Assembly: GCA_026874595.1 (NCBI GenBank)
Contig: CM049319.1
Coordinates: 17,647,101-17,711,100 of the forward strand
Source of the DNA: Sipunculus nudus
Taxonomy: Eukaryota > Annelida > Sipuncula > Golfingiida > Sipunculidae
DNA: 64,000 bases
Direction of reading: 5' to 3'
The position numbers were made by a program, and so were the translations under genes. How positions within the stretch are numbered: position 1 is the stretch's first letter; every line of letters begins with the position of its first letter. The notes beneath the pieces are model-generated. The model made no database searches. It saw nothing but the letters and a program-made list of their open reading frames with translations, and was not told where the DNA came from. Below, piece by piece: positions 9,831 to 23,275 of this stretch.

Positions 9831-9919
9831 CCTGATCTTAACGTCACGCATTAGAGGGACCAATTTACATATCTGGCCGGTATATAAAAAATACATGAAA
9901 TAATGTTTATTCTCCTTTA

Positions 9920-10310
9920 AGTATTAGGGTATCTGTCAATATTCGTTGTAAAAGCGTTTGCTTACTTCTACACACAAATGGGAAAAATTCCTACACTAAG
10001 AGCGATCAGTGGCGCAAAACAATCATAGAGCGCACACCAATTGGTGGCCGTAACACCCAACGTCACAAATTTCGGTTTTTTAAAGCTTCTAGTGTTCATT
10101 TCTTCCGTGTTACCCCTTAATGATTTTCTCCTTGATTGTGCATGGGAAGACGCATTTTGTTTGGTTAACAGACTCACGTTCACTTTTTACTCATACGCAG
10201 AACCATAACAAAGTATAAAACAGGTGAATTGGAGATATTAAGCCCGTGTGCCGGGATGGTATTGATGGGAAACTTTTGTATTTAGCCAAAATGAGCATAT
10301 AGCCTGAGGT
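9920..10310. repeat. Dispersed repeat family 1, copy A
   Basis: Shares an ordered series of words with 10805-11215 and 25160-25475: CTGTCAAT..TTC, AAAGCGTTTGC, GGGAAAA, TGGTTAACAGAC, CAGAACCATAACAA, AAACAGGTGAATTGGAG, GGGATGGTATTGATGGGAAAC and CCAAAATGAGC. The copies are well diverged and no coding frame is conserved. A non-autonomous transposon is likely; its class cannot be set from the ends visible here. Confidence 0.65.
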
Positions 10311-10804
10311 AATATTATTGCAATGAATAGGAACCTATAAAGCTGCCCCTTAATACGTGAATAATGACGGACACGCCGGGTCTCGCAAAAGGAACTTACC
10401 CAGTTTACAGTACTAATGAATATTATTCTTAAACAAAAAAATATATTATGGTTATTCAGATTACCTCCAAGTCTCATTGAATTGTTCAACTAAGTATTAA
10501 CATCTAGTATTTCACCACAATTCATTTGGAAAATACCTTAGGTAGTTCCCTAAACTTGTTTAAAATGTTACCAAACATGTTTTGACTTTTTGAGTAAAGC
10601 TGCTAAGAGTCAAACCATCAATAGACTAACCAACCAGCCAACCAAAGAAAAAAACCAAAGACTATAACATTGAAACTAGAAATTTGTCCATCAGAGCCTG
10701 ATCAAGGCATATTGCGTCCACCATGAGGTTAAAGTTGCGTTTTAAAGGGGCCTATTCACATACCAGGTGTGTTGCTTTTAAGTGAAGTATTGTGTTCCTA
10801 TATT

Positions 10805-11215
10805 TAATATTACTGTATTTGTCAATGCTTCATTCTGAAACCGTTTGCGTACCCCTGTATTCAGTGGGAAAAGGTTAGACCAGGCGCAACCAGCAATAAA
10901 TTAGAGTGTACGCCACTTGGTTAGGTACTGCCACATCTCATCACAAATAAGAGAATTTTGGGTTTTCAATGGGTGTTTCTTCTGTGTATCTTCATCGATG
11001 TTGCTTCTTCTTGTTTGAGGGCTACCGCGCATGCGTCATATTGGACCTCTGGTTAAGCAGTCTTTTCTGGTAAACAGACGCAAGTGGACTGTGTTTACAC
11101 AGACACAGAACCATAACAACGTATTGAACAGAAGAACTGAAGGTTGTAACTCCGGGTGCAGGGATGTTTTGCTGTGAAACTTTAATATCAAGGCAAAATT
11201 TTATGAAATAACAGC
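10805..11215. repeat. Dispersed repeat family 1, copy B
   Basis: Same order of words as copy A and the same orientation, about 880 bases downstream: TTGTCAATGCTTC, AACCGTTTGCGTACC, AGTGGGAAAAGG, GTAAACAGACGC, CAGAACCATAACAACGTATT and GGGATGTTTTGCTGTGAAAC. Confidence 0.65.
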
Positions 11216-14095
11216 GTAAGTATGCAAATTACTTAGTAATTTAAATGTTGTTTATGTGCCTTTAACTCATTAAGAGCCTCTGGGCGAAACCTACGCTACT
11301 TATGAGTGAAGCCATCTATCCATCCCCTTCAGTATCTTTATAGATACAAAAAAAGTTTTTTTGCGCAATAGCCGCGGCTGCAACTAAAGGATCGTTGTAC
11401 AACTATAGATTTTTTTTACAATTTTAAACAAAACATCACGTTTACATTATAAAACCAATACCCAGCTGATCTATTATGTAAAACTACTTCAAGTGCCGCT
11501 AGTGAGTCCGCGTCTACGTGCAAAAAAAATAATAAAATATAGGAAAAGATGTCCTTGGTACGGATATAAGAGTCAGCAGACAATAAGTGAAAGCATTCGC
11601 GCGTCATTAGCAAAGATGGCTGAAGCCGCCAATCAACTTTCCACCATGACCATATATTAGCACAGTTTCCTCAAATGAAATACTATCTATAATGTTAATG
11701 TTGAATATATTTTCTTGTTTTGGGGGGTTTTTTTTGTCAAATTTGTTTGACACCATCTGTCAACGCCTGCAGGCATTACCTGTTTAAAATTCCCTTGTGT
11801 TGCCAGAGATTCTCTTCTAAGTTTAAAAAAAACACTGTAAGAGCTTCGATTGTCCGAAAGGCTCGAGAGACAGGGCTTTCGTTCGGAAAAAGACGATCGT
11901 TCGGATAACTGTTTTACCATGATTTCCAAATAACGGACGTTATCAGACACTGACAGACAGGAATTAATTAAGCTGGTAAAATGTACTTTGACAAGAGCAT
12001 TTTTGTGATGTTTTCCACCAATTTAACCAATGCATCATGTAAAATAAATTATAATTATGGATTATTGGCCCTGGAAAATCAATTTGCATTACTAATTATT
12101 GCTATGCTTTTACTTATCCCTGCCATGCTAAACTCTGCATATTTGCTAGGAAATTTTTCTAATTTTCGTTCATAGTTCGGATTTCGGATAATCAATCAAA
12201 TTTTCGGTTCTCAGTTTTTAATTTCGGATATAAGAGTTTTCGGATAAACGAAGCTCTATCCTACACAAATATAAATTTGCATGCTTTAGGTCAAGAGTCA
12301 ATTTTCAAGAGGCCCCTGCCTTAGTGGGCTAATACGTTAAGACGGCCCTGACCGTTTCTTTGACTCACCATTATTGTTTTAATGGGTATTACTGCTTGTA
12401 AGCGTCATGTATAATATTCAAAGATGAAATATTTTAGAGGTTTTAAATATTTGCAGTTGGCACTAAATAGTAGCTGGAATTTTTTTTATTATATATTATT
12501 TATATTAAAGTAATCCAGTATAAATTTGTCTCTAACAAATTATATGACATGAATGTACTAACACCAAATGGTGCAGGGGTGCGGAAGGGTCATCACCGTT
12601 ATTAATAATGACGATATTTTAAGTACCCCATTGTCGCTCAAGGACTGTTTAAGGCATTCTGCTGCCACCTACTGATCAATATAAAAACTTACTCAATAGA
12701 ATAAGCCATAACGGTGCTTAGGTCAGATTATGTCGCTGTATGTGTGAGGAGCTCATATTTCCGGTTTGCTCAAAATATTCATTACTTTAGTGGAACAACT
12801 GTCCATGTCATTTCGCAGTCACCTTTAAGTAGCCAAGGTCTCTTCATAGTAGACACTAAAACCGACTTACAGTTTAGTATAGTTGTTCATATATAGAGAG
12901 TTACTAGAATTGTATAGTCAAAACATGTTTATATTCTGTGTAGGCCCATAATGATTTCGTTTGCTATAAAGTTGTGTGGTGGGTTAGTGGAAAAAGCGAT
13001 CGGAATAGTATGGCCCTAAGTCTCATCGTTAAACCTAACCTATAATGTTCTGAATTGAAATCCTCCCGCTTTGCTGTTTGACGGACATTCAACCAACTCT
13101 CACCTTCGAGGCTTCGATCAGTTAAAAATTAAAATACGGTGATATGAGTCATGTTTTAACGGCCACACATGTGGTATACGTGCGGTATTGATAATTCATA
13201 AAATCGTCTCGGCCATGTTACCAGCTTGTCATTCTTACTTGTTAGTTGAATTTGACTGAGGCGGACACAGATGGGAGAATTATTCATTTTCTATATATTA
13301 TCAGGGACGTTACCAGGCGTTACGCAGGGGGTCATAAAAGATCTATTCCCGAGAAAATGTGTCTTGATATGTCATGAGATACCGGTAACCAATTAACTAG
13401 AGTAAATGATTCAAACTTTCCACACAAATAATTATTTGGTTAAATTCTTCGCAAAAATTTGTACATTTTCATCCATTCTCAATTTTCCATGTGGCAAATT
13501 AAGATGCGGATATACCAATCAATGCGGCACACACACACACACCCGTAAATCCTGATTACGCCCCTGTATCCTGACACTGCTTCCCACATTCCCAATTAAA
13601 GAAATACCATAACCATATCTCCGTTAACCTTTGCAATCTAGTTTACGGACTCTAGAGGAATATCCGTCACAATTCAAAGCCGCCCGTGTCCCCCATTCGA
13701 ATCCACATTTCAATTAAATGGACACGGTTACGGTTAAGTTGTTTGACTTTGTTACTTTTTCACTCTATCAAGACAAAATGTATTAAAATGTATTAATTTT
13801 TACAAAATTTAATTATTTCCACACGTTTTAAAAACTTTAAACTTCAGTAAAAATTATACTTGTGTTCTTTTGCAACAGATAAATACGTTTCTAATATAGT
13901 GAGCATGAATAAAGATCTATTTTTTTATTTAATCATACACTGAAACCTGAATAAAGTAATATACTATTTAATTAGAAATAGACCCTATAGGAGACTATAG
14001 GAGAGCCCATTCATCCCTCGTGATGAGTATTATATACATGTATTTGTAAGCAAACGCAAAAGCCAAAAGAGATTTCGTCATTTGCAAGTATTTCC
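11216..14095. other. AT-rich intergenic stretch, no gene seen
   Basis: Both strands were read and no coding motif, RNA gene or complete mobile element was recognised. There is a short CA run near 13531. Open frames in this interval are short and lack any familiar pattern. Confidence 0.6.
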
Positions 14096-14099
14096 TGAT

Positions 14100-14560
14100 A
14101 TGTTATGAATAAGAAACTCCTGACGGGTCCCGTCCCTTTTGCCACTTTCGATCACTCCATATTCGAAACTTTATATTTACGCTTCGCAAGAAAAAAAAAT
14201 GTGACATCCGCATTTTCGAGCATTTTCATGCGCCCTATTGGACACTCCTGATCCAGAATAAAACCGTAATGAGACTTCTACATTTCAAAACATTTCATTA
14301 GGCCCTAAAGGAAATTCCTGGCCGGTCCGGGTCCCTGTAGGACTTTGGGCCAATCCCGATTAAAAATCTAGATTTATGTTTCTCAAATAACAAACGAGAC
14401 TTCCGTATTATAGAGCTTTTTCTCTGCCCCAATAGGACATTCCAGGCCGAACCGGACCCTAAGAGGCTCTCCTTAATAAAATTTATATAAACTTAAATAA
14501 AAACTAAATAGGACTTATTCCTGGTCGGCCTGCCCCCCCCCCCCCCCCCCCCCCCTTTCG
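14100..14560. repeat. Diverged tandem repeat ending in poly(C)
   Basis: Three or more diverged units each run from GAGACTTC or GTGACATCCG, through a CATTTT-type stretch, to GCCC-ATAGGACATTCC or a close variant and then CTGGCCGG or CAGGCCGA. Examples are GCGCCCTATTGGACACTCCTG, split as GCGCCCTATTGG plus ACACTCCTG, near 14231, AGGCCCTAAAGGAAATTCC near 14292 and GCCCCAATAGGACATTCC near 14426. A run of 23 C at 14533-14555 closes the array. Unit length is roughly 120-130 bases. Confidence 0.6.
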
Positions 14561-14900
14561 GCTCCCTCTAATAGGGCCTGGTCTGAGCTAGGATAAAGGA
14601 AAAGTCCTATGTCATAACTGAAAAGAATCAATTTAATTATAAACATAAACTTATGAATCAGCATAACTCGAAAATTTACCCGTCAAGACAAACCGACCAA
14701 CTAACCAACAAAGAAAAATACATAAGATCTCGTCAGCTTGACGGTATAATGATAGTTCCAATGCTTATCTGGAACACTCTGTACTGAAAATAGATTACAC
14801 ATAGCCGTAACTATTGGATAAAGAGTTATTGTAAAACCCAATGTTATAAGGGGTTTCTGTGCAGGTTTTCTGAGGTAGGAATATAGTCAAAATATCATGG

Positions 14901-14971
14901 CATGACAGTAAAAAATTCCATCGAACCCCGAGGTTCTGATAAAATTCCTCATTCTTTTACTGTATGTCATG
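14901..14971. repeat. Nested inverted repeat (hairpin)
   Basis: The outer arms are CATGACAGTAAAA (14901-14913) and TTTTACTGTATGTCATG (14955-14971), complementary except for a four-base insertion. Inside is a second stem, GAACC/GGTTC around CCGA, near 14923-14936. It may be a small foldback relic; no RNA function is implied. Confidence 0.6.
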
Positions 14972-14974
14972 TTC

Positions 14975-17600
14975 TCTGGCTAGCCAGTTCCGCCTTCGCC
15001 TTCACTAAGTGCTACGGATGCGTAAACATCCTAACAGGTCGGCCGTTAGTCGCCATTTACATTATTCCTGACAGCGTGTATGTATAGTGGCGTGCCTCGG
15101 AGATGGATTATAAAGATAATTCAAATCATCTATATAAACTACAATACTGAAGTCGGCATTATCATTTTATTTTATACAGTAATAAATAACGATTTTGTTG
15201 ATTATTTGAACTGTTTAAATACGAAAAATGTAAAGGGTATCCTTAACCAATGCTTTATAGACAGAAGCTGCAAGCGTAGCTATTTCAGGTTACCCCGATT
15301 AAGATTAAGACCCCCCCCCCCCCCCCAGTTTAAAATTACTTCCCTACATGAGCTTAGGATGAAATAGCGTGCAGACTTACCTGAGGGTAACTTAAAAGTA
15401 TTCAGTAATTTTGTGTTACTAATTAATAGATATTCACTTGTAATTATTGTAGTTTTTTCTTTCGCTGGAAGGGCGGGTTTGTGATGAGTGTTGTGTGATT
15501 TAGCATTTTTATGCATATGCCATTAAAATGTAAACCGGACTCATAACCCCACCTAGAATAACTTATTGTGCTGAAAAGGCCATCCTGTTAAAACATGTTT
15601 GACATTAAAAAAAATTGAATAAATTTATATTTCTTGAATAATAGGTTGAATCGTTGTATAAGTTCCTGTTGAATGTAGCGCGCTTCTATCGTGCTAAATA
15701 TGCTCGGTGTTCTTCTTTTATATGTTCGGATCAATAGATAAATATGTAGCTGTAAGCACAAAGATTAATCATAATGACTAGATCTCCATGCCATGGGGAT
15801 GAGGGTAAATCAATGTGTGGGTAACTTAAAAAAAAAGGTTCAGTCTACCCTGGGGGTAACCTGTGTTGATTCCATGTAACCTACGTGCTGTTCAGATTAT
15901 ACCATTGCTCTTTTTTGCTTAATCATAAATTCTTAGCATTTATACCGTGAATGTGTGCTAGAATAAAACACTGAACGATACAAACTAGAATGGATAATTA
16001 AAAATAAAAAAGGTCGCAAACTATTAAATACATGGTTAATTATAATTTCTCATATTTAATTTAGCATGATTATATTTTACTTGACCAAAGTGCACAACAG
16101 ATAAAATATAAACAGAAGATAAATAAAGATTCAATATAATTTGAGAAATGCAGAAAAAAAGTTGTCTCCAACATTATAAGAAAAATAAAAAAATAAACAA
16201 AATGTGACATCATTTTTAGATTGCTTTTCCAAAATCATAACAGGTTTGATAATTTATTCCGTTACAAGTTACCTCATGGGCATCTCACATCGAATTCAAG
16301 TTACCGGGGCATTTCACCTCCTGCTAATTTTAGATGGGGTAATTTGAAATACCTACGTCGGGGGTTGGGGTGTAAAAATTCCGACCAGTGTGTTTAAACC
16401 AGAAATTAGGTTTGAACCACCCCCGGGGGGGGGTATGGTATCTGTTTCAGAATATCATGGGGGTGATTTGAAACGGGCGAAGTTCAAAGTCTTTACACCA
16501 GTGCAACCACACAGCCGTTGCGGCCGCAAGTAGCCAAGATGCTGGTGAGCTTTGAAGGCCGTGATAGAGAAGGAGAACATATTAATTGATGCTTATTGTC
16601 ATCTCCCTGGGAGTGATGAGGAGGCTGGGGAACAGGACAGGTGGACAGAGAGCCTGAGCCCGGGGGTTGTTATTATCCCTCCAGTGAGACCTGGCGTGGT
16701 CTATTACCTTAACGTTTATACAGAAGTGGCCTACAGGTGCCCGGGACCGCTGTATGTTCGGGATCAAATGAAGCAATTATCGTGATTAATGTGATTATTG
16801 TTATATTAATATAACATCACAAGGACAAGGATATAGATACGAGAACCAATATTTGTCATTTTTGCTTTCGGCTCTGATGTCCCTTGGTTTGTTTTCTTAA
16901 TTCTGTATGGTTTTTGGAGGAAGTTATTGAGAGCTCGAAAGCTCGATTTTTTTTAACCTAGTAGATGGGAAAAAATGAAGTTGAATAAATTTCAACAGAG
17001 AAATTCGAATTAATATCTTTACAATACATGTTATGACTGCGGGATTATTAATGGTTATTAATTTCTGTATGTATAATATATCTAAAATATATCATAATAA
17101 AATAGTATTCTTATCATACGATTATTATCATCTTTATTTAAAAGACATCGCCACCTACAGCCAACGGACCCATCCTTTAAAGATTAAGGGTTACAAAGAC
17201 AAGTTGAGGACCAATACCTTTGGATCACACAGTTTACCAATATTCCCAAGCTTTAAGCATAACTGCTTTAGAGCGCGTATGGTTGAATCAAGTCAAGCAA
17301 CTTTCAAGAATTTATACCAATGTCATAGTTTTTTTTTTCATTCACATCCTTGTTTATCGGCCATACAAAAAAGACTGGTGATGCGATGGTAGCACCATCT
17401 AGTAACATCAGATTGCCCCAGAGGTATATCAGTCCTGTTGAACCCTTAGGTCTGGGTAATCAATTTAAGCGAAGGCCACAGCAAGAGAAATTAGGCACGA
17501 TGCTACAATCCCATGTAATTTATGTGACAAAGTTGCTGTAAACGCCAAAAGGAACTGCGGTTTGCTAGATGAACTCTTGAGTGGGCGAGTGGTCTACGCG
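14975..17600. other. Intergenic stretch, no gene seen
   Basis: AT-rich with poly(C) at 15311-15326. Two opposed open frames at 16552-16785 and 16582-16776 overlap fully and show no familiar motif, so they were not called. The interval ends where GC content rises into the promoter-like block. Confidence 0.55.
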
Positions 17601-17659
17601 GGCACCAGCGCTGACGCGAAGGTACCCCACCTAGCACACGGCACACGAGGACGCAGGCC

Positions 17660-17790
17660 TGCGGCACCGCCCACGTCAACTTCATTAGCATATCGATAAA
17701 CAAATAAACGTTCCCGCACGCGATTGGCTGGCGAGTGTTGCCAGAGGAGGGGCCAGCATCTAAAAGACAACTCACCTCTCGTACGGCAGC
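17660..17790 (+). promoter_or_regulatory. Candidate promoter of the neuropeptide gene
   Basis: This GC-rich, CpG-containing island stands out in AT-rich surroundings. It has CACGTCAAC (CRE half-site-like) at 17672-17680, an inverted CCAAT box in GATTGGCTG at 17722-17730, and a TATA-like TCTAAAAG at 17759-17766. These are spaced as in a core promoter, and the start would fall about 25-35 bases after the TATA-like box. The link to the neuropeptide gene, whose coding exon lies 11 kb away, is inferred from the splice donor that follows. Confidence 0.4.
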
Positions 17791-17905
17791 AGAACTTACA
17801 AAGGCGCCACGAGACTCACTGCAGCCCTGCACAGAAGCTGCGCACAGGACCGAACATAAGAAAACAGTAACAGCAAAGGACACCCAATCTTACCCGGCCA
17901 GCAAG
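17790..17905 (+). other. Candidate 5' non-coding exon of the neuropeptide gene
   Basis: A GC-balanced stretch without any ATG runs from the TATA-like box to a strong donor, CCAGCAAG|GTAAGC, with the exon ending at 17905. The coding exon at 29226 starts with a good acceptor (TTTTCTTTTTTGCAG) and 41 bases of 5' UTR, so at least one upstream non-coding exon must exist. This is the best candidate I can see. Transcript data would be needed to confirm it, and other exons could lie between. Confidence 0.4.
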
Positions 17906-19639
17906 GTAAGCAGACCTCTTATACATTGTAGCATATATAACACCGAACTGCACAGAATGAACTGTGATAAGCTTATAGTTACAACTGCATTGTGCAAAGG
18001 GAATGGGTTACAAGTACTGGGTGGTGAGGTTAGGATTTAGATATGTTATAAAATGCTTGCATGTAGGATTGTTTGAATTCAAAATCATAACGGATTCTTG
18101 ATTTACACAATGAATTTCATCGAGCAACGTACCCCCTGTTTTGCATGGATTTATAATGGGTATTGAAGAATATTTTCAATTGTGTTGGTATATTCCTAAC
18201 AGTTGGTATGTTAAGAATCAATTAATTTATAAAAAAAAGGTGTAACTTGGTAAACACTGTCATACACAATGAGTATGAACTGTTGGCAGTGCAGTTACGA
18301 CAATTATTGTATTTAACTTTTGTTTTAATAAAACAATTTCTAAACGTCCATGTAAAAATATGTTTTAAGATACTGGCAAATTAAATGAAACTTATTTCAG
18401 CATATCTGGCCATTCATTCCGAGTAATGCAATTTTTATGTTATGCATTGAGTTACAAACTGAAATACCAAAATAAATATTTATAATGTTTCTATGTTTAG
18501 AATTTCAATATTTTTAAAAAGAGCTTTGCAGGACCATAAGGAAATTTTACCGGAGATTTAAATATAATCAACGACTTATAATTAGGAATGTATTTTGATG
18601 CAATGTGTTGATAGCAGTATCAGATTGCAGACGTCTTTGTGACAATCAGTTAGTACGTTTAACGAAAGAGCCACGGGCGTACAGCAGGCACATATAAATA
18701 CTATTTGAGTAATGTATCAATTTGAGCAATGTATTTGAGTATTATACATAAAGTAAAAATTAAAAGAAAGCTGTTCAATAGGAAACTGTTTGCAATACCA
18801 AGGAGGTTATGACTTTCCATTTTCATCGCTTTTTTTGTCATGTATAACTTTATTTTATCAGTATATATAAATTAGTCTCAGTATTAAATTTTTTACTTAA
18901 GGGTGCGAGATAAAATTTAAAATTTATTTCATATTTTTTATGAACTTTCAATATCCATTCCAAATGATGTGTGAAAGAATAATCCACAGTATCAATTCGC
19001 TTGCCACAAAGAGAAATGATATTTAACCCCCAGGTTTATAGCTAAAGGCATGTAGAAGACTTCTTTTTAAATACAGAAAGACAAAAAAAGAAGAGTTTTT
19101 CAGACAAATCAAGCTCGCTTTGATTGACTTTATTTTTGTCAGTGTTGTTCCTGGAGCATGAGGAATGGATAAAAGCAAAACTTTTTTAACAAGACATAAA
19201 ACACCAGAGAAATGGATAAGAGAAAATAGTCCTTTCATCTCAAAATGCCGTATTCCCCGGAGAGTAAACATTGCGTATAAAGTGTATTTGTTCCTCTTTT
19301 GTTGCACTATTGAATATCATAGTCACTGTATTATCACCAATAAACAAGGCTTGTGTGCAATAATATTTCGTTTTGGATTTGGTTAGAAAGTAAACGCCAT
19401 TATATTCCTTTTACTGATATTGATGACTTTCTTCTTCATTTCGTGAATAATTTTATGTGACTGAGTTTAGTGTTTATAAATTCTTCACTTTACTCACATA
19501 ACACACATATCTTTGGGATGTTAATATTATACGGTCGTACCGTTAATTACCAAACTTCCAATTTTTTAGATTTTTTTGGTGGAGGTAACTGCCTCGATAT
19601 TTTTTGTTGCTCTCTAATCTAATTCCTAATCTAAGTATG

Positions 19640-19986
19640 TACATCTGCAGAGTGCCATTTCGGTTGTGGACTACGTGATAAGGCGGTAGCACTCGCTTCC
19701 TATCATATTATTTTTATATCCAGGCCCGGTGTCTACCGCACCTGCCCTGCAAGTACTGGGTGTGTAATCATCCCAAGTGCTGAGTCATAACACCGAGGAA
19801 CCCCCGAAAGATGCACCCGTTTGTAAGTGGTACACAGTTGTGGGGCACAGCTTTCCTTTAAGCTTGCCGAGCGCTTACCCTTGGTGGGGGCCGACTGTGA
19901 AATCTCACAGGCTTGGCTGAGATTTTAGCTCACGACCTCCCGGTTTTGAGTCCTGTGCTCTACCCCTGAGCCACAGAAGCTGACCG
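19640..19986 (-). mobile_element. tRNA-derived SINE
   Basis: Read on the minus strand from about 19986, the sequence begins like a tRNA with an internal RNA polymerase III promoter. The A box TGGCTCAGGGGTAGAGC is complementary to 19957-19973, and a B-box-like GGTCGTGAGCT to 19927-19937, at the normal spacing. A tRNA-unrelated body of about 250 bases follows. It is not a working tRNA, since the arms do not fold and the B box departs from GGTTCGANNCC. The 3' limit is approximate. Confidence 0.7.
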
Positions 19987-21479
19987 ATCTTCCAAAGTTC
20001 ATGTCATGGGATAAAATACAATTCTTGGATTAAATGTATACACTCAACTTATCTATCGATTATTTTTTAAATATTGCGACTTTGTCCTATACTTAACGCC
20101 TTTACAGACCTAGAGTGTCAAATAATGGATGAAGCCTTTTGTATTGCACGCATAATACATTTACGGACACAAAAATGAACACAAAAAACAATGAAAAGGA
20201 ATATCTAAATAAGTTGAATTTATAATTTAGTGCCATGATGAACTGCAAGAGTCAACAACAGAGTAATTAGGTTGTAGAGTTTGATACTATAACTGTTGAA
20301 TTAGGCCTTTTCGGTTTTACCTGTCAGGAAGCAATTCGAAAAAAATGAGGTTGGAAGTCTTTACGGAATATATCCCTCTAATGTCATTTCATTTTCAATT
20401 TTCAATTCAATTCATTTATTTCCACAAGAATACATACATTATAGATGAAACTTTTCATTTATATAAAGTTATTCCGGTGACAAAGAGGACTGACTCATAG
20501 AGTATATGTCCTCTCAGTATTAACATTAAATATAGTAGGTTATATGGTGAAGGCACTGTACAATAAACAAAAACTAAAATTTACCTTTTTGCAATACAGA
20601 GAAATCAAACTAATAAACATTTGATTATGAAAATGAAGTTAAATATAATTAATATGATTCTTAATTGGAGGGAAAATAATCTTTCAGATGTTGATATGGC
20701 ACAACAAGGATCGATCTCTTTAATAATATTGTACCAAAAACCACTCTTTGTATTGTAAAGTTTCACTGTAGGCTGCAGTTTTACATACTGGCACATGGGA
20801 AAAATGCATTCTTCTTGTTCTATAATGATGTACATCTAAGTTTTTGCTTAATAATTCGGATACAATTAAATCTAACATTTCATAATTAACCTTATACATA
20901 GGTTAATAGGTATACAGCAGACCAACACTATAATTGTAGATATTTTCAAGGGTTAGTAACCTGAGAGAAATAAACTTCTTTATAGTGTCTTAGAATGATT
21001 TTATGACAAAGAGGCTGCCTTTCAGAGCTTAATGGAGCTATTAAATATTAATGAATCTCGTAGATGCAATGTAGGGCCAGGGCCCGTGTTCCATGTCAAA
21101 TAATATCTTACATGGCAAGCCGTTTGCCGTGCCAGATTTTCGCTATTTGTTTTTAAGGTTCTATACAAATGCTTTGAAGATGAAAAACGAATCTTTTGAT
21201 GCGTGAAAAACCCGGTTCATTTGCAGATGGAGGATCTACTAGTACTTTTTTTATTTAAAAACACCACTAACATCAGTAGAAGCATGCTTGGGTTAATGTT
21301 AACAATGAACATTCCGCATGCGTCGCACTGCTTTTACCAACAAGAGTAATTTGACGTAAAATACTTCCATCCATGTTCATGGTCTCTCCGGAGTTCTTTG
21401 TATGAAAATTTGCTGATGTATATTATTTTCTATAAATCTAAATGAGAAAGAATCTGAAGAACATTATGCCGCTTAAAGT

Positions 21480-22000
21480 GATTAACCATTCAGCTTAGGT
21501 AGTGGCTTGGACGCTGTGACGTTCAACTGGATACTCAATTAGGCTTAAAATGATTCGATAAAATAAATGAGCCACAGGCAGTGAGGAAATTGCAGACCTA
21601 ATTCTCTGCCGCGTATTGTCTGTGCAACGTTACCTCGTCGCCAGTACAACTCGCTATAAAACCGTGCTGATTCAGCTCGAATTATCAAGCAATCCCGTCA
21701 GTTACGGGCGATGTTTATTACTTATTCAATGGGCCGGTTGTGAATTTTCCTGCTTCATTTTCGACAATCGTCACTAACGGCTTCGTTGTGAAGTCATTTC
21801 AGTGATTGGCCGGCGGTGTCTACTGGATTGGTCACAGTTTATACGAGCTATCAAATATTCAATCAACAGTTACCATGGTCAGTTCGATTGCTAATGTCGG
21901 CACCGGAGCGATCCGCTGAGATTTGGCAAACAATACGCCTGATTAGTGGTTCCGCTTATAGGCTTAATCACTCTAGACCAGCTCAACTATTTTAGGCTGC
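21480..22000. promoter_or_regulatory. Possible intronic enhancer, CCAAT-rich
   Basis: A non-repetitive stretch with more balanced GC content. It carries two inverted CCAAT boxes about 25 bases apart (GTGATTGGCC near 21802 and GGATTGGTCA near 21825) and several TAAT or ATTAG homeodomain-like sites. There is no coding pattern. This is an inference from composition only. Confidence 0.2.
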
Positions 22001-22271
22001 CGATTATGTAATATGCGTACTTCTTCTGCATACTGTACAATTAACAAATACGCAAAGTCTAAGCATCTTCAGGGAACGGATAATTCCCCCTTACCTTTTT
22101 TCCTATGTCTTCTGTTGACATTACTTCATCTGGTTTACAAACAGTGCGAGTGTCATGAATTGTACTTTTATCTTTAAACTTTATATTTTCTTCTACACAC
22201 AGTGCAGTGAACGAATATTTCTATTTTAGCTTCTTCTTTCCCATTCCCTATTCCTTCTATTTTCAAGTTAA

Positions 22272-22285
22272 CCCCCCCCCCCCCC
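22272..22285. repeat. Poly(C) run
   Basis: Fourteen C in a row. One of at least six such runs in the window. Confidence 0.9.
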
Positions 22286-22946
22286 GCTCTATTTTCACTT
22301 GTATAGATTCACTTTCACTTGTGATAGGTATACATCTTCTGTATTTCGTGTAAGATATAAATATGCTGTTCTCAGCATCATAAAGAAAAGGGAATTCAGC
22401 CCATTTAATCCATTTTCTATTAGTTTTCCGTTTCTGTTTAATGCTCCTTTCTGTTACTCATGTAAAGCAAACATGTACCAAGTCCGAGCGGTATGGTTCT
22501 AAACCATTTGCGTATATTGCAGTTACCATTAAAGCCATCAGCATGGTGATCCCTCCTTCTGTTTCCTTTTCTATTCTTATCCTGTCCTTCTAGCTCTTAT
22601 TCTTGCCGTGTTTTTTATGTATAGGTGTAAATCATCTGCATATTCTACAATAATCAAATACACCGTTATTAACAGCTTTGGCTCTCTTTTATTTTCCCTT
22701 TATACTATTTTAGATCCTATAACTCTTTTTCCTGTTGTCATAATTTTCTCCGATTCTTACTCTTCCTTCTCATTCCCTTGGTTCAACTAAATATCTTTAA
22801 TATAACAAAAAAAACACCTTGAAAGGATTATGAAAGATTAGGGCATGCAATGCGTTTCAGTTAAACGTTCTGATTTACGAACTCAGTGAAAAACAAACCG
22901 TCGTGATAACCTTCACGGAGATAGTCAGGCCGAGGTACTCTGAGAA

Positions 22947-22954
22947 TGACGTCA
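22947..22954. promoter_or_regulatory. Perfect CRE octamer
   Basis: TGACGTCA, the palindromic CREB/ATF site, in proposed intron 1. Confidence 0.3.
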
Positions 22955-23060
22955 TAAATAATGAGATACACAAAAGGCCACCATAGGGCACAGAGCAATC
23001 AGACCATGCATAGGGTTTTTATATTTTGTTAATAACTGGAACTTTCATTCAAAGAAACGA

Positions 23061-23065
<5 letters not shown>

Positions 23066-23115
<50 letters not shown>
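23066..23115. repeat. (TA)n microsatellite
   Basis: About 25 TA units, preceded by GTG and followed by CTAATACATAC. Confidence 0.95.
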
Positions 23116-23116
<1 letters not shown>

Positions 23117-23275
23117 TAATACATACAATGTAGATTCCCAATACGTCATACTCCTTTGTATAAATCTCATTACGCATGTTCCCATGCCATACCACAAGAC
23201 ATTGAAAAGTATGCGGTTTCTTCCTACCTCAAAGCCTGGAAACTACTCACTTGATCTTCTAATTTATCTTTCCAC

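Noticed and set aside
9059-9896. Several 60-96 codon open frames in the right GC-rich block
   Set aside because: Frames overlap on both strands and match nothing familiar; best explained by GC content in a repeat.
19640-19986. A functional tRNA gene
   Set aside because: A and B boxes are present but the arms do not fold into a cloverleaf, and a long body follows, so it is a SINE.
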